Positions 21,787 through 30,047 of a stretch of 64,000 bases of DNA are shown one piece after another. The first letter of the stretch is position 1, and each line of letters starts with the position of its first letter. The notes under the pieces were generated by a model. The model was not told the origin of the DNA. It did no database searches and saw only the letters and a program-made list of their open reading frames with translations. Where the stretch lies: assembly GCF_026278345.1 (NCBI RefSeq), contig NZ_CP111085.1, positions 3,551,501 to 3,615,500 on the forward strand, given 5' to 3'. Position numbers and translations under genes: made by a program. The stretch is from Tellurirhabdus rosea. GTDB lineage: Bacteria > Bacteroidota > Bacteroidia > Cytophagales > Spirosomataceae.

Positions 21787-23626
21787 CGACATACAGCCGG
21801 GAGGCGACTTCACCATCATTATTCCCGTTGAGAACGAAAATCAGTACCGGCAGCTCAGTCAGATTGCCATACAGATCAGGGACCCGAAGGGAAGTATCGA
21901 AGAAAATCTGGTTATCCGGAAAAAGAAAGGCAGTCCGCGCGAACTGGAAACGAGCGGGGAAAGCATTTTCAACCTGTCCGGTGCCCGCTACGACCCGCAG
22001 GACCGCCAGATGGTTCTGCAACTGACCGCCCCGCGCACCCTGCCGCCGGGCGACCTGACCATCACCGGGAAGCTCCGCACCTCCCTGCTGGGCGAAATCG
22101 GCATGATGCCCGCCTTCCGGAAAGTAGGCGGCGAAGCGCCGGAACCGGTGGTTGTCCACGAAGAAGAGGACGACGAGATTTTTAACTACGGACGAAAAGT
22201 GCACCGCGTGTCGCTGTCGGAGCCCGAGCGGATTCCGACCGAAGATCAGAAACTGTGGGTCTACATCCGGAACGGCACGCTGGACTTCAACCGGTACCAG
22301 AAATTCATCACGGATGTCATGACGGACAAGCTGCCGGACGGGTCGAGAGGGGTTCAGCGGGGCCGCAGTCTGTTGTTCCGCACGGACGCCTACGATTTTC
22401 TGAAGCAGGCGACGGATTTTTTCATGACCAGGCATTTCGTGCACGATCCGGACGATCTGGTGGATAACCGGTACGACGAAAGCCGGGTCCCGGCCTCCCT
22501 GGTTGCCGAGGAGCAGCGCCGGACCCGCCGGACCGACGACCTGACCGTTTCGCCGTCCCAGCCCATACTGCCGTACTTCCAGCAGGTTCTGCGGCGACTG
22601 GGCGACCAGACGTTCCTTAACGACCACGAAAACGCCCCGTTCCGGGTGCCGAACCTGACCCTGCTCGAACTGCTCTGGTCGTACTGGGAGGAAGAAGGCG
22701 GGCTGGTGCAGACGATGAACGCCATCAGCCTGCGTTTTCAGAACGTGCGCGCCGGCAACGGCCACGACCCGCTGGCGGGCCTCAACATCGACCCGCTGCG
22801 GCCGCTGAACAACCTCATCTGGGGATTTATTCAGGACGAGCGGTTCCGGCTGAGCATGGCCCAGCGCAATTTTGAGTACCAGTACGAATACGGCTTGTCT
22901 CTCATCGGGCGCGCCGTGCCGAACATGCAGGCGGCCGAGAGCCGGACGCAGTTTATCCCGGCTTTCCACAACCTGCTGAAAACGGCGATGGATTTTTACC
23001 AGCAGGCCAATTACACGACGGTCATTCCGGACGGCTTCCCGATTCTGAACCACCTGCGCGAAGTGCATCTGCTGCTGGCCGAGGGCGCACACAATTCGTT
23101 CCGCGACCTGCCCTACACGGCCCGCGCCGAAATGCTGATGCAGCAGTGGATTCTGGGTCGTCCCGAAATGCGCGAGTTTCTGGGCGGGCGCGTCATGATG
23201 CCGTACACCGAGGACTGGATGGAGCGGGTAGACGCCATGAAAGCACTCCAGGGCTGGAACCCGACCAACGTGACGCACTTCCACAGCCTCGCCCAGTTTG
23301 GCGAACAGCTGCTGCTCTCGATCCGCTACGGCAACTGGAACGATACGGCCGCTACCGCCCTCAGCGCCGCCAACTGGGCGCATTACTGGCGCGAGGAAAT
23401 CCAGCGGTACGTTCATGCCTACAAGGCCGTAACGGCCGTGGACCTCGGTGCCGACGTGACGGACGCCCGCATTGCGCTGCCGCAGAATGCCGAGCGCTAC
23501 CAGCTACCGGGCGTGCTGATCAACCAGCGGCTGGGACTGCTGCCGCCGGGCCGTCAGCCGGGTTTCCAACCGGGTCTCAATCTCCTGAGCCGGTCGCACG
23601 TTCGGCGCGAGCTTCCGGGTGAATAA
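21758..23626 (+). CDS. Large protein of unknown family, cluster gene 4
   Basis: The 622-residue protein has an N-terminal ~120 residues that look like a beta-sandwich (DFTIIIPVENENQYRQ and a TLPPGDLTITGKLRT strand pair). An acidic linker (VVVHEEEDDEIFNYGRK) follows, then a long, mostly helical region with many aromatic residues, such as LELLWSYWEEEGGL. There is no signal peptide or membrane segment. I do not recognise a family or catalytic motif. Its start lies inside the metallopeptidase gene (29-bp overlap). By size and position it may be a scaffold or structural part of the system, an inference only. Confidence 0.75.
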   Translation: MAINELQLPDDIQPGGDFTIIIPVENENQYRQLSQIAIQIRDPKGSIEENLVIRKKKGSPRELETSGESIFNLSGARYDPQDRQMVLQLTAPRTLPPGDLTITGKLRTSLLGEIGMMPAFRKVGGEAPEPVVVHEEEDDEIFNYGRKVHRVSLSEPERIPTEDQKLWVYIRNGTLDFNRYQKFITDVMTDKLPDGSRGVQRGRSLLFRTDAYDFLKQATDFFMTRHFVHDPDDLVDNRYDESRVPASLVAEEQRRTRRTDDLTVSPSQPILPYFQQVLRRLGDQTFLNDHENAPFRVPNLTLLELLWSYWEEEGGLVQTMNAISLRFQNVRAGNGHDPLAGLNIDPLRPLNNLIWGFIQDERFRLSMAQRNFEYQYEYGLSLIGRAVPNMQAAESRTQFIPAFHNLLKTAMDFYQQANYTTVIPDGFPILNHLREVHLLLAEGAHNSFRDLPYTARAEMLMQQWILGRPEMREFLGGRVMMPYTEDWMERVDAMKALQGWNPTNVTHFHSLAQFGEQLLLSIRYGNWNDTAATALSAANWAHYWREEIQRYVHAYKAVTAVDLGADVTDARIALPQNAERYQLPGVLINQRLGLLPPGRQPGFQPGLNLLSRSHVRRELPGE

Positions 23627-23634
23627 GTGTTGAG

Positions 23635-23671
23635 AAGCGTGCGGAGAAACGGGCTGTTTGTTCGCACGCTT
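23635..23671 (+). terminator. Weak hairpin between cluster genes 4 and 5
   Basis: A 9-bp stem AAGCGTGCG/CGCACGCTT (23635-23643 with 23663-23671) has a 19-nt loop and only a short T-containing tail. It may reduce but not stop read-through into the deaminase-HNH gene. Confidence 0.4.
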
Positions 23672-23701
23672 TAGGTCTCATTCGCCTAAACACCTTGCCT
23701 T

Positions 23702-24466
23702 ATGTGTTCCAAAAAGAATTCCGAGACGTATTGGGAAGAAGCGCCGCCGACGGTGGTGCAGCTATTTTTCAGAAACGGCCCGGCCCGGACGCTGATGTTT
23801 CGGACGCCGGAGGGCAGCGACTGCTCGTCCTGCGCGCTGCATCCCGAAAGCCAGCTGGCACGCTGGCTGATGGGGGCCACGGCGGCCCAGCCGGGTTTCC
23901 CGACCATGATCCGCTCGCTGTACGTCCACACGACCGGCGAGCCGTGCGTCGCCTGTCAGGAGCAGCTGATCCGGTTTCTGGACAAATACCGCCTGGCCGA
24001 CCGACTCCGCTTCGTCGTTGAGGATGCCGAACCACGGTGCTCCTGCGGCGGCCACGAGCCGGAAGAAGCGTTGTTTGAAACGCAGTTTGAAGACGCCCTC
24101 ACCACCAGCCAGAAATCGACCGAACGGAAAAACGCCCGTCGGCAGGCCCGCGCGGCGGGTTTCAACACGCGCCGGCGGCAGGTGGACCACGGCATTCCGC
24201 TGGCCCAGTCGCATCTGGACCCGCGGGCGCGGGCCTACCCCAACCGGCACAATCTGCGGGTGGTGACGCCCCGGGTGCACCGCGAAAAGGACAAAATGTG
24301 GAACGATTACGTGCTCCGCACTTTTTACCAGCACTGCACCACGCCCGAACAGCGCCGCCGCAAGCTGACCGAGATTTTTGCCAAACTGCGGGAAAAATAC
24401 CCCCGGGACACCGTCACTCACGCTTTCGGGAAGGAAATTGAACTGCTGGAACTGGAAATCTTCTGA
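23702..24466 (+). CDS. Deaminase-fold and HNH-like fusion protein
   Basis: The 254-residue protein has two regions. Residues ~15-110 fit the cytidine-deaminase fold in order: strands VVQLFFRNGPARTLMF, the helix motif HPE (47-49, HxE), strand SLYVHTTGE, PCVAC (81-85, PCxxC) and strand RLRFVVED. Together these supply the zinc ligands His/Cys/Cys and the catalytic Glu. Two more Cys pairs (CSSC 41-44, CSC 113-115) are present. Residues ~140-200 resemble an HNH nuclease: RRQVDHGIPLAQ with Asp162-His163, then NRHNLRVVTPRVHREKD with Asn184 and His193. The combination resembles toxin-type deaminases; no signal is seen. Activity is untested inference. Confidence 0.75.
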   Translation: MCSKKNSETYWEEAPPTVVQLFFRNGPARTLMFRTPEGSDCSSCALHPESQLARWLMGATAAQPGFPTMIRSLYVHTTGEPCVACQEQLIRFLDKYRLADRLRFVVEDAEPRCSCGGHEPEEALFETQFEDALTTSQKSTERKNARRQARAAGFNTRRRQVDHGIPLAQSHLDPRARAYPNRHNLRVVTPRVHREKDKMWNDYVLRTFYQHCTTPEQRRRKLTEIFAKLREKYPRDTVTHAFGKEIELLELEIF

Positions 24467-24467
24467 C

Positions 24468-25277
24468 ATGCTCATCATCGACTGCCACTGCCATGCCGGG
24501 AAAGGCGACGGCCTCACCGGCCCCTGGGATACGGACGCCCCGCTGACGGACTTCCTGCGCTGGTCCGACGAGGCCGGGGTCGGCCGGACGGTGCTGTTTG
24601 CCGCTTTCCATTCCGACTACGCCCTGGCCAACCGGGCCGTGGCCGGACTGGTGAAGCGGCAGCCCGACCGGTTCTATGGCTTTGCCTTCGTCCACGCCGC
24701 CCGCGACCGGGGACGCATTGCCGACATGGTGCGCGAAGCCGTTGAGGAGCACGGGTTCTGCGGCATCAAGGCCCACCGCTACGACGCCCGCCTGACCCGC
24801 GAAGTCTGCGAAGCGGCCCGGGCGTACCACCTGCCGGTCCTGTACGACATCGTCGGCGAGGTGTCGGCCGTGGAACTGCTGGCAACGGAGTACCCGGACG
24901 TTAATTTTATCATTCCGCACCTGGGCAGCTTCGCCGACGACTGGCGGGCGCAGACGGGCCTGATCGACTGCCTGGTTCGCTACCCGAACGTATACACCGA
25001 TACGTCGGGCGTGCGGCGGTTCGATATTCTGCAAAAAGCCCTTGACCGGGCCGGGGCGGGGAAACTGCTGTTCGGAACGGATGGCCCCTGGCTGCATCCG
25101 GCCGTGGAACTGTCCAAGATTTACGCCCTGAAGCTGAGTCCGGCGGAGTTTCGGCAGGTGGCTGCCCTGAATTTCCTGAAACTCATCCGAAAGGCGGTAA
25201 ACCGTCGGTGTCCCGACGGTCTGCTTCCGCCCCGACCGGCCCGCCGCCGACGGTTTACCGCGACCCGTGGCTGCTGA
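24468..25277 (+). CDS. Amidohydrolase-family metal-dependent hydrolase (TIM-barrel, Amidohydro_2 type)
   Basis: The 269-residue protein begins LIIDCHCHAGKGDG (HxH metal pair), then has GIKAHRYDARL, the middle motif IIPHLGSFADDW with a metal His, and FGTDGPW with the catalytic Asp. The pattern fits the decarboxylase/lactonase-like amidohydrolases. The C-terminus extends into a basic tail. The start at 24468 lies 1 bp after the deaminase stop codon, so it is the last gene of the six-gene operon. An earlier in-frame start would overlap. The substrate is unknown. Confidence 0.85.
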   Translation: MLIIDCHCHAGKGDGLTGPWDTDAPLTDFLRWSDEAGVGRTVLFAAFHSDYALANRAVAGLVKRQPDRFYGFAFVHAARDRGRIADMVREAVEEHGFCGIKAHRYDARLTREVCEAARAYHLPVLYDIVGEVSAVELLATEYPDVNFIIPHLGSFADDWRAQTGLIDCLVRYPNVYTDTSGVRRFDILQKALDRAGAGKLLFGTDGPWLHPAVELSKIYALKLSPAEFRQVAALNFLKLIRKAVNRRCPDGLLPPRPARRRRFTATRGC

Positions 25278-25316
25278 ACGAAAAGCGGTACGCGGCGATG
25301 GAACCGTAACACTGGC

Positions 25317-25371
25317 GCTGTCCCGCGAAAGAATGCGGAGCTTTAACCTTCGCATTCTTTCGCAGGACAGC
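25317..25371. terminator. Long hairpin at the end of the cluster operon (convergent)
   Basis: The arms GCTGTCCCGCGAAAGAATGCG (25317-25337, two 10-base halves) and 25351-25371 are complementary over about 20 bp with one mismatch, with a 13-nt loop. The stop codon of the amidohydrolase is 40 nt upstream and that of the convergent sigma-54 activator 10 nt downstream. Confidence 0.75.
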
Positions 25372-25380
25372 TTTTGGGCC

Positions 25381-26739
25381 TCAATACGACGTTTCCTGCT
25401 CTTCCTTGCGGTGCATTTGGAGGATTCGTTCGCTGCATCCGAGGCGCTGGGCGGCCAGTTTGAGGTTGCCGTTTTCGTAGTCGATGGCTTCCTTTTTGGC
25501 AATTTCGGTCACAATATCCTTCATGTCCTTGAGATTGACGCCCTGATAAAGCAGCCGCTTGATGGCCTGCGTCAGGTCGTCGCCGGAGGCAGGGGGCAGG
25601 CTCGACAGGGCGAAGTCCGGCCAGTCGGTGCGGGGAATATCGCCGATGGTGACGGGGCCTTCGCCGAGGTGTTTGCTGGCGATGCGACCGACGAGCTGTT
25701 GCAGTTCCCGCACATTGCCGGGGTAGTTTTTGAGCATCAGAAAGTCGTACACCTGCTGGTCTACGGCGCTTTTCAGTCCGTATACGTTCCGGAAAAAATG
25801 GTCGGCGAGCAGCGGAATGTCCTCTTTCCGGCTGTCGAGGGGCGGCAGATGGCAGGCCCAGCCCGACACGCGGTAGAACAAATCCTGCCGGAACGTGCCG
25901 TTTTCGACTTCTTTGGCCAGATGGCGGTTGGTAGCGCTGATGAGCCGAAACCTGACTCGCCGCCAGACATCGCTGCCAACCCGTTTGTACATGCCTTCCT
26001 GCAGCACGCGCAGCAATTCGGCCTGAAGCGGCAGCGGCAGTTCGCCCAGTTCGTCCAGAAAAAGCGTGCCGTCGTGCGCGTGGGCAATGGCCCCGTCGCG
26101 GTGGCTGACGGCATGGGTAAACGCGCCTTTTTCGTGCCCGAACAATTCGCTGCCCGACAGGCCCGGAATCAGGTTCGTACAATCGACGACGACATACTCT
26201 TTTTTGCCGGGGCGCGGGTCCAGTTCATGAAGCTGCCGGGCGGCTATTTCCTTGCCGGTGCCGCTTTCGCCGGTCAGGAGTACCGGGCAGTTCGACACGG
26301 CCATTTCGGCCAGCTGCTGAAGCGTCTGAAGCCAGATTTTGCTTTTGCCGACCAGCAACTTCTGCAATTGCCGGACTTTCTGATCTACTTCGCGCCAGTA
26401 ACGGAGGCGGGACAAAACCGAGTGCACGGGCTTTTCCCACTGCGGCCAGCAGATAATTTCGCCGACTCCCGCCTGCAAAAGCCCCCAGTTGACCGACATC
26501 GAAAGGTTGTCGAGCGTGACGGCCAGCAGTTTGGGCGACTGGCTGTTGACGGCCATCGTTTCAATGGCCTGCTGCACATCTGTGAGCGGGGTGTCCTTGT
26601 CCAGAAACAGCAGGACCGGCTCCCCGCTACCCGGGCGACCTACGCGCTGGATACCCGCTTTCTCAAGGGCGTCGAGCACTTCGACGACCCGGTTGCGGTG
26701 ACGCGTGAACAGTTCGTAAGCAATTGACAGCGTGCTCAT
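25381..26739 (-). CDS. Sigma-54-dependent transcriptional activator (AAA+ enhancer-binding protein) with degenerate receiver-like N-domain
   Basis: Of 452 residues, about 1-125 form a receiver-like region without a clear phospho-Asp site. The AAA+ core follows: Walker A GESGTGKE (157-164), sigma-54 contact loop GAFTHA (205-210, normally GAFTGA), Walker B LFLDELGELPL, and the sensor segment FRQDLFYRVSGW. The C-terminus is a Fis-like helix-turn-helix (LKLAAQRLGCSERILQ). It would open sigma-54 promoters when activated. The gene is convergent with the six-gene cluster and ends 104 bp after it. The cluster's leader shows a sigma-54-like element, making it a plausible but unproven target. Confidence 0.88.
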   Translation of the reverse strand: MSTLSIAYELFTRHRNRVVEVLDALEKAGIQRVGRPGSGEPVLLFLDKDTPLTDVQQAIETMAVNSQSPKLLAVTLDNLSMSVNWGLLQAGVGEIICWPQWEKPVHSVLSRLRYWREVDQKVRQLQKLLVGKSKIWLQTLQQLAEMAVSNCPVLLTGESGTGKEIAARQLHELDPRPGKKEYVVVDCTNLIPGLSGSELFGHEKGAFTHAVSHRDGAIAHAHDGTLFLDELGELPLPLQAELLRVLQEGMYKRVGSDVWRRVRFRLISATNRHLAKEVENGTFRQDLFYRVSGWACHLPPLDSRKEDIPLLADHFFRNVYGLKSAVDQQVYDFLMLKNYPGNVRELQQLVGRIASKHLGEGPVTIGDIPRTDWPDFALSSLPPASGDDLTQAIKRLLYQGVNLKDMKDIVTEIAKKEAIDYENGNLKLAAQRLGCSERILQMHRKEEQETSY

Positions 26740-26875
26740 ACGGCGGTTTCTTCATACGCGTTGGTAGGTATTGGTCGGAGAAAAGGACGCGTAAGGTAAC
26801 AGCTTTGAGCGTAGTCCGGGAGCGTATTACTACTTATTTGGTCGATTAATCAGATAATTTTAATAAAAACAGCTA

Positions 26876-28678
26876 TCACTTGATGCTGACCACCGGACTG
26901 ACGGCCGAGACGCCGTTCTCATTGAACGCTTCGATGGCAAAATAGTACGGTACGCCGACGTTCAATGCCCTGAGTTCCAGCTTTCCCGGCTGGTCATCCC
27001 AGATTTGATACGACTGATAGAGTTTATCAGGCGCAATACCCCACAGGATGTTGTAACCAACCGCCGGAGCGCCTGACCGCCCGGGCACTTTCTGCCACGA
27101 AATATCGGCGTTGCGCCCATCTTTCTGCCGCACGACGGTCAGGCCGGTGGGGGTAGGAGGGGCCTTGCCGAGGCCGTTGCCAAACACGCGGAACTCGTTG
27201 ATGGCCAGATTCGGCCCGGCCACGTACACGTGATCGTACCGGACGTAGCGGGCGCGGGTTGGCCGGTCAAGTTCGACATAGGCACAGGCGTGGTCCTTTT
27301 TGGGTTCTTTAGTCAGGTCGGCGGCCACGTCCCACTTCTTTCCGTCGCGTGAGGTCAGGATGCGGAACTGGGTGTAGACCGTCGAGTCGCTTTCGAAAAC
27401 GGTGTTTTTGTAATCGATGTAATTCACCTGCACGGCCCGGATGTCGTGGTCGCTGCCGAGGTCGATGGTCAGTCCTTCCCCAGGTTTGTTGTTGCCGGTG
27501 GCCCAGAACGTGCGCGGGTTTTCGTCCGTCACGCGGGCGGCGCTGACCGTATCGACTTTCACGGTCGAAGTCGCCGTGACGGGTTTTCGGTACGACAGCA
27601 GCATCCAGCCCGTAAAGAGTTCGTCCTTATTCTGCCACTTTTTTGTCGGTAAATAGTGCGGAAAATCGCCGAAGCGGGTGTTGGCGTACAACTGGTCGTC
27701 CTTGTCGAAGCCCGCCGGGTGCATCACGATGCGCCGTTCCATGCCCCAGTTGAGGCCGATCCAGGTGGTGCCCGTGTTCCAGTAATTGCCAAAATTATCC
27801 TGAAACGTGTTGCCGTGGCCGCATCCGGTGGCAAAACCGCCCGGTTTGTAGGCAAAAGGGTTGTAAGGGGCGTATTCGAACGGACCCAGCGGGTCTTTGC
27901 CGACGTAGGTGCCGTTGGCGTACACGTTGTATTCGGTGCCCGGTGCGCCGTACTGGAGGTAATACTTGCCGTTGTGCTTGGTCATCCAGGCACCTTCCGT
28001 GAAGGGCTTGATCCAGTCGGCATGGTTGGGGCCGAAGCGTTCCCAGCCGTGCTGGTAGGGGTCGAGCCAGAACATGGCCTTGTAGGCGTTCGAAACGTCG
28101 GTGCCGTTCGCCCCGGCATAGGTCAGGTTGCGCTTTTTGTCCAGTTCGGCGCCAAAGATCGGGTAGACGTTCGAGGAGCCCCAGTACATGTACCATTTGT
28201 CGGTGTCGGGGTCGTGGAAAAGCGCCGGGTCCCAGGGGCCGATGTCCTTGGGCAAACGGGGCAGCCAGCGGTTGTAGAATTTCAGCTTTCCCTTTTCCGG
28301 TTCGGTGGAAATAAAAATCGGCCGCTGTTCGAAGGTGGACTGAAACAGGTACAGCGTATCCCGCACCGAGAGCGCCGCCGGAGCACACATGTCTTCCATC
28401 GGCCATTTATCGGGCACCACAAAGTTCCAGTTCGACAGGTCTTTCGAATGCCACCAGCCGCCCTGAATCGTCACGAACAGGTAGTATTCGCCGGGGCGGC
28501 CTCCCGCTTTGTGGTTGATGATGACCGGGTCGGCCCCGGAGCGGTAGGAAATCCGTTCGTTCAACTGCTCGAAGTTGTACCGATAGCTGATGTCCATCGG
28601 GTTGCAGTACGTCCGTTTGGGCGTCTGCGCGCGGAGGGCAAGCGAGGTCAGCAGCAGGAAAAGGGTCAGGAAGCGCAT
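26876..28678 (-). CDS. Secreted glycoside hydrolase family 43-like protein with C-terminal F5/8-type and FN3-like domains
   Basis: The 600-residue protein has a signal peptide (MRFLTLFLLLTSLALRAQ). The propeller-type catalytic domain (about residues 30-380) has GADPVIINHKAG, DPALFHDPDTDKWYMYWGSS and EGAWMTKHNGKYYLQYGAP, matching GH43-like acid/base positions. A discoidin/F5-8C-type carbohydrate-binding domain (about 400-520, TIDLGSDHDIRAVQVNYI) and an FN3-like domain (525-600) follow. It probably acts on plant hemicellulose or arabinan, but specificity is not readable. The start at 28678 is set by the signal peptide; longer in-frame extensions look non-coding. Confidence 0.85.
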   Translation of the reverse strand: MRFLTLFLLLTSLALRAQTPKRTYCNPMDISYRYNFEQLNERISYRSGADPVIINHKAGGRPGEYYLFVTIQGGWWHSKDLSNWNFVVPDKWPMEDMCAPAALSVRDTLYLFQSTFEQRPIFISTEPEKGKLKFYNRWLPRLPKDIGPWDPALFHDPDTDKWYMYWGSSNVYPIFGAELDKKRNLTYAGANGTDVSNAYKAMFWLDPYQHGWERFGPNHADWIKPFTEGAWMTKHNGKYYLQYGAPGTEYNVYANGTYVGKDPLGPFEYAPYNPFAYKPGGFATGCGHGNTFQDNFGNYWNTGTTWIGLNWGMERRIVMHPAGFDKDDQLYANTRFGDFPHYLPTKKWQNKDELFTGWMLLSYRKPVTATSTVKVDTVSAARVTDENPRTFWATGNNKPGEGLTIDLGSDHDIRAVQVNYIDYKNTVFESDSTVYTQFRILTSRDGKKWDVAADLTKEPKKDHACAYVELDRPTRARYVRYDHVYVAGPNLAINEFRVFGNGLGKAPPTPTGLTVVRQKDGRNADISWQKVPGRSGAPAVGYNILWGIAPDKLYQSYQIWDDQPGKLELRALNVGVPYYFAIEAFNENGVSAVSPVVSIK

Positions 28679-28713
28679 GGGCTCAATAAGTTGAAAAATG
28701 GCTGAACTGTTAG

Positions 28714-29730
28714 TTAATACCGCCCCGCCGCCCGCTCCAGGGATTCTTTGACCTCCTGCACCAGACTCTCGGGTTCCAGCACCCGCACGGCTTCGCCGTA
28801 GCTCCGCAGGTGCATCAGCAGGTCGCGGTTGGGGGCCAGCCGGAGCCGGATCACGCACTCGGTTTCGTCGTCGCGCACCACTTCCTGCGTCTGGTGAATG
28901 GGCTTGGCTTTCACGTAACGGCCAAACAGGGGCGTAAACGATAACATAATGTCCTCCACCGGGCCGCTGCTGTCGGTGATTCCGTAAATGTGTTCAAACA
29001 ACTCGGAAACGTACGTCAGGACGCTGGGCGGCACCGCGCAGGGCTCGTCCAGAATCTGGAGGCCCGTCATCCGGTCGAGGGCGTAGGTGCGCTCGCGGCC
29101 GGTCGCTTCGTCGTAGCCGATGACGTACCAGCTTTCCCAGACTTCGCGGAGGAGAATCGGGTGCAGACGGCGCAGCTTCGGGTCCGGCTCGCCGCCTTCG
29201 TGTTTTTGGTATTGAAACTGCACCTGCCGGTTCTGGTTGATGGCCCGGATCAGCAGCGGAACGTAGTGCCGGTTGCCGCCCAGAACTTTTTCCTCCACGT
29301 ACACCACCTTCCGGCCGGGCGAGAGGGCCGCTCCGTCCTCGGGTTTTACCTCCCGGATAATGTCCAGGCTCTGCCGGACTTTCTGGAGGGCGTTGGTCAG
29401 TTCGTCGGCAAACGAGGCGCCCTGGGTGGCTGCCAGCACTTCGCGGGCGTAGTCGAGGGCTTCCATATCGTCGGGCGTGAGCATCAGGCGCAGCAGCCGG
29501 AACTGCGGGTCGGTGTAATAATAACCGTTGCTGCGTTTGCAGTAGGCGATGGGCGCATCGTGGTCCTCCCGCAGCCGCTGGATGTCTTTTTCCAGCGAAG
29601 ACAGCGACCGGATGCCGCAGCGATCCTGCAGCAGTTCAAACAGCGCCTGTTTGGAGTACCGGCGCGGATACCGGCTGATAACCTCATCGATGATGCGGTA
29701 ACGCTGGAAGGCGGAACGGGTTAGCGGCAT
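28714..29730 (-). CDS. WYL-domain transcriptional regulator (YafY type)
   Basis: The 338-residue protein has an N-terminal winged helix (RYSKQALFELLQDR, SSLEKDIQRLRED). A WYL domain follows with WESWYVIGYDEATGRERTYALDRM, and a C-terminal WYL-extension ends about residue 335. WYL regulators sense ligands such as nucleotides or nucleic acid ends and control mobile, defence or metabolic genes. Divergent from it are two small genes of unknown function (30048-30989), and it precedes the GH43-like gene by 35 bp. Confidence 0.9.
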   Translation of the reverse strand: MPLTRSAFQRYRIIDEVISRYPRRYSKQALFELLQDRCGIRSLSSLEKDIQRLREDHDAPIAYCKRSNGYYYTDPQFRLLRLMLTPDDMEALDYAREVLAATQGASFADELTNALQKVRQSLDIIREVKPEDGAALSPGRKVVYVEEKVLGGNRHYVPLLIRAINQNRQVQFQYQKHEGGEPDPKLRRLHPILLREVWESWYVIGYDEATGRERTYALDRMTGLQILDEPCAVPPSVLTYVSELFEHIYGITDSSGPVEDIMLSFTPLFGRYVKAKPIHQTQEVVRDDETECVIRLRLAPNRDLLMHLRSYGEAVRVLEPESLVQEVKESLERAAGRY

Positions 29731-30047
29731 AGGGGAGTTATGAATTATGAATTAAGAGTTAAGAATTAAAAATTGAATTGGGGTTGTGGCACCCTAGCCC
29801 ACCGTTTCAACGGTGGGGGCCTGGTTCAACGGTGGGGACCCGGAAATAGCCCTGATGCCTGAATTGAACCGTTTCAACGGTTTTGCCCGCCTGCACCGCC
29901 TGAATGGAAATGGGTCAAAACCGTTTACAACCACGGGTTTGAGCGCTCGGGTCTACGGCGGACCCGACGGGTGTAATTTTCCGGAAAATTTTTCGAGAAA
30001 AAAAGAAGACCGTAAAAAGGTTACGGTCTGGGAGTTAAATCTTTGTA
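29731..30047. other. 317-bp intergenic region upstream of two small genes
   Basis: Starting from the WYL regulator, it holds an AT-rich stretch (about 29737-29775, AAGAATTAAAAATTG-type units as in hairpin B, without a partner arm), the REP-like palindromes at 29798-29882, and a 9-bp hairpin (30007-30015/30021-30029, AGACCGTAA/TTACGGTCT) lacking a T tract. No promoter matching the Bacteroidota consensus was found for either divergent gene. Confidence 0.6.
29798..29882. repeat. Dispersed REP-like palindromes (two full copies and a half copy)
   Basis: The palindrome CCCACCGTTTCAACGGTGGG (29798-29817) has a perfect 9-bp stem with a 2-nt loop. A right half (about 29825-29836, TTCAACGGTGGGG) follows, then AACCGTTTCAACGGTT (29867-29882), with a 7-bp stem and TC loop. 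The last is identical to the element at 43783-43798 next to the RAYT transposase gene. The shared core is CCGTTTCAACGG. Confidence 0.8.
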
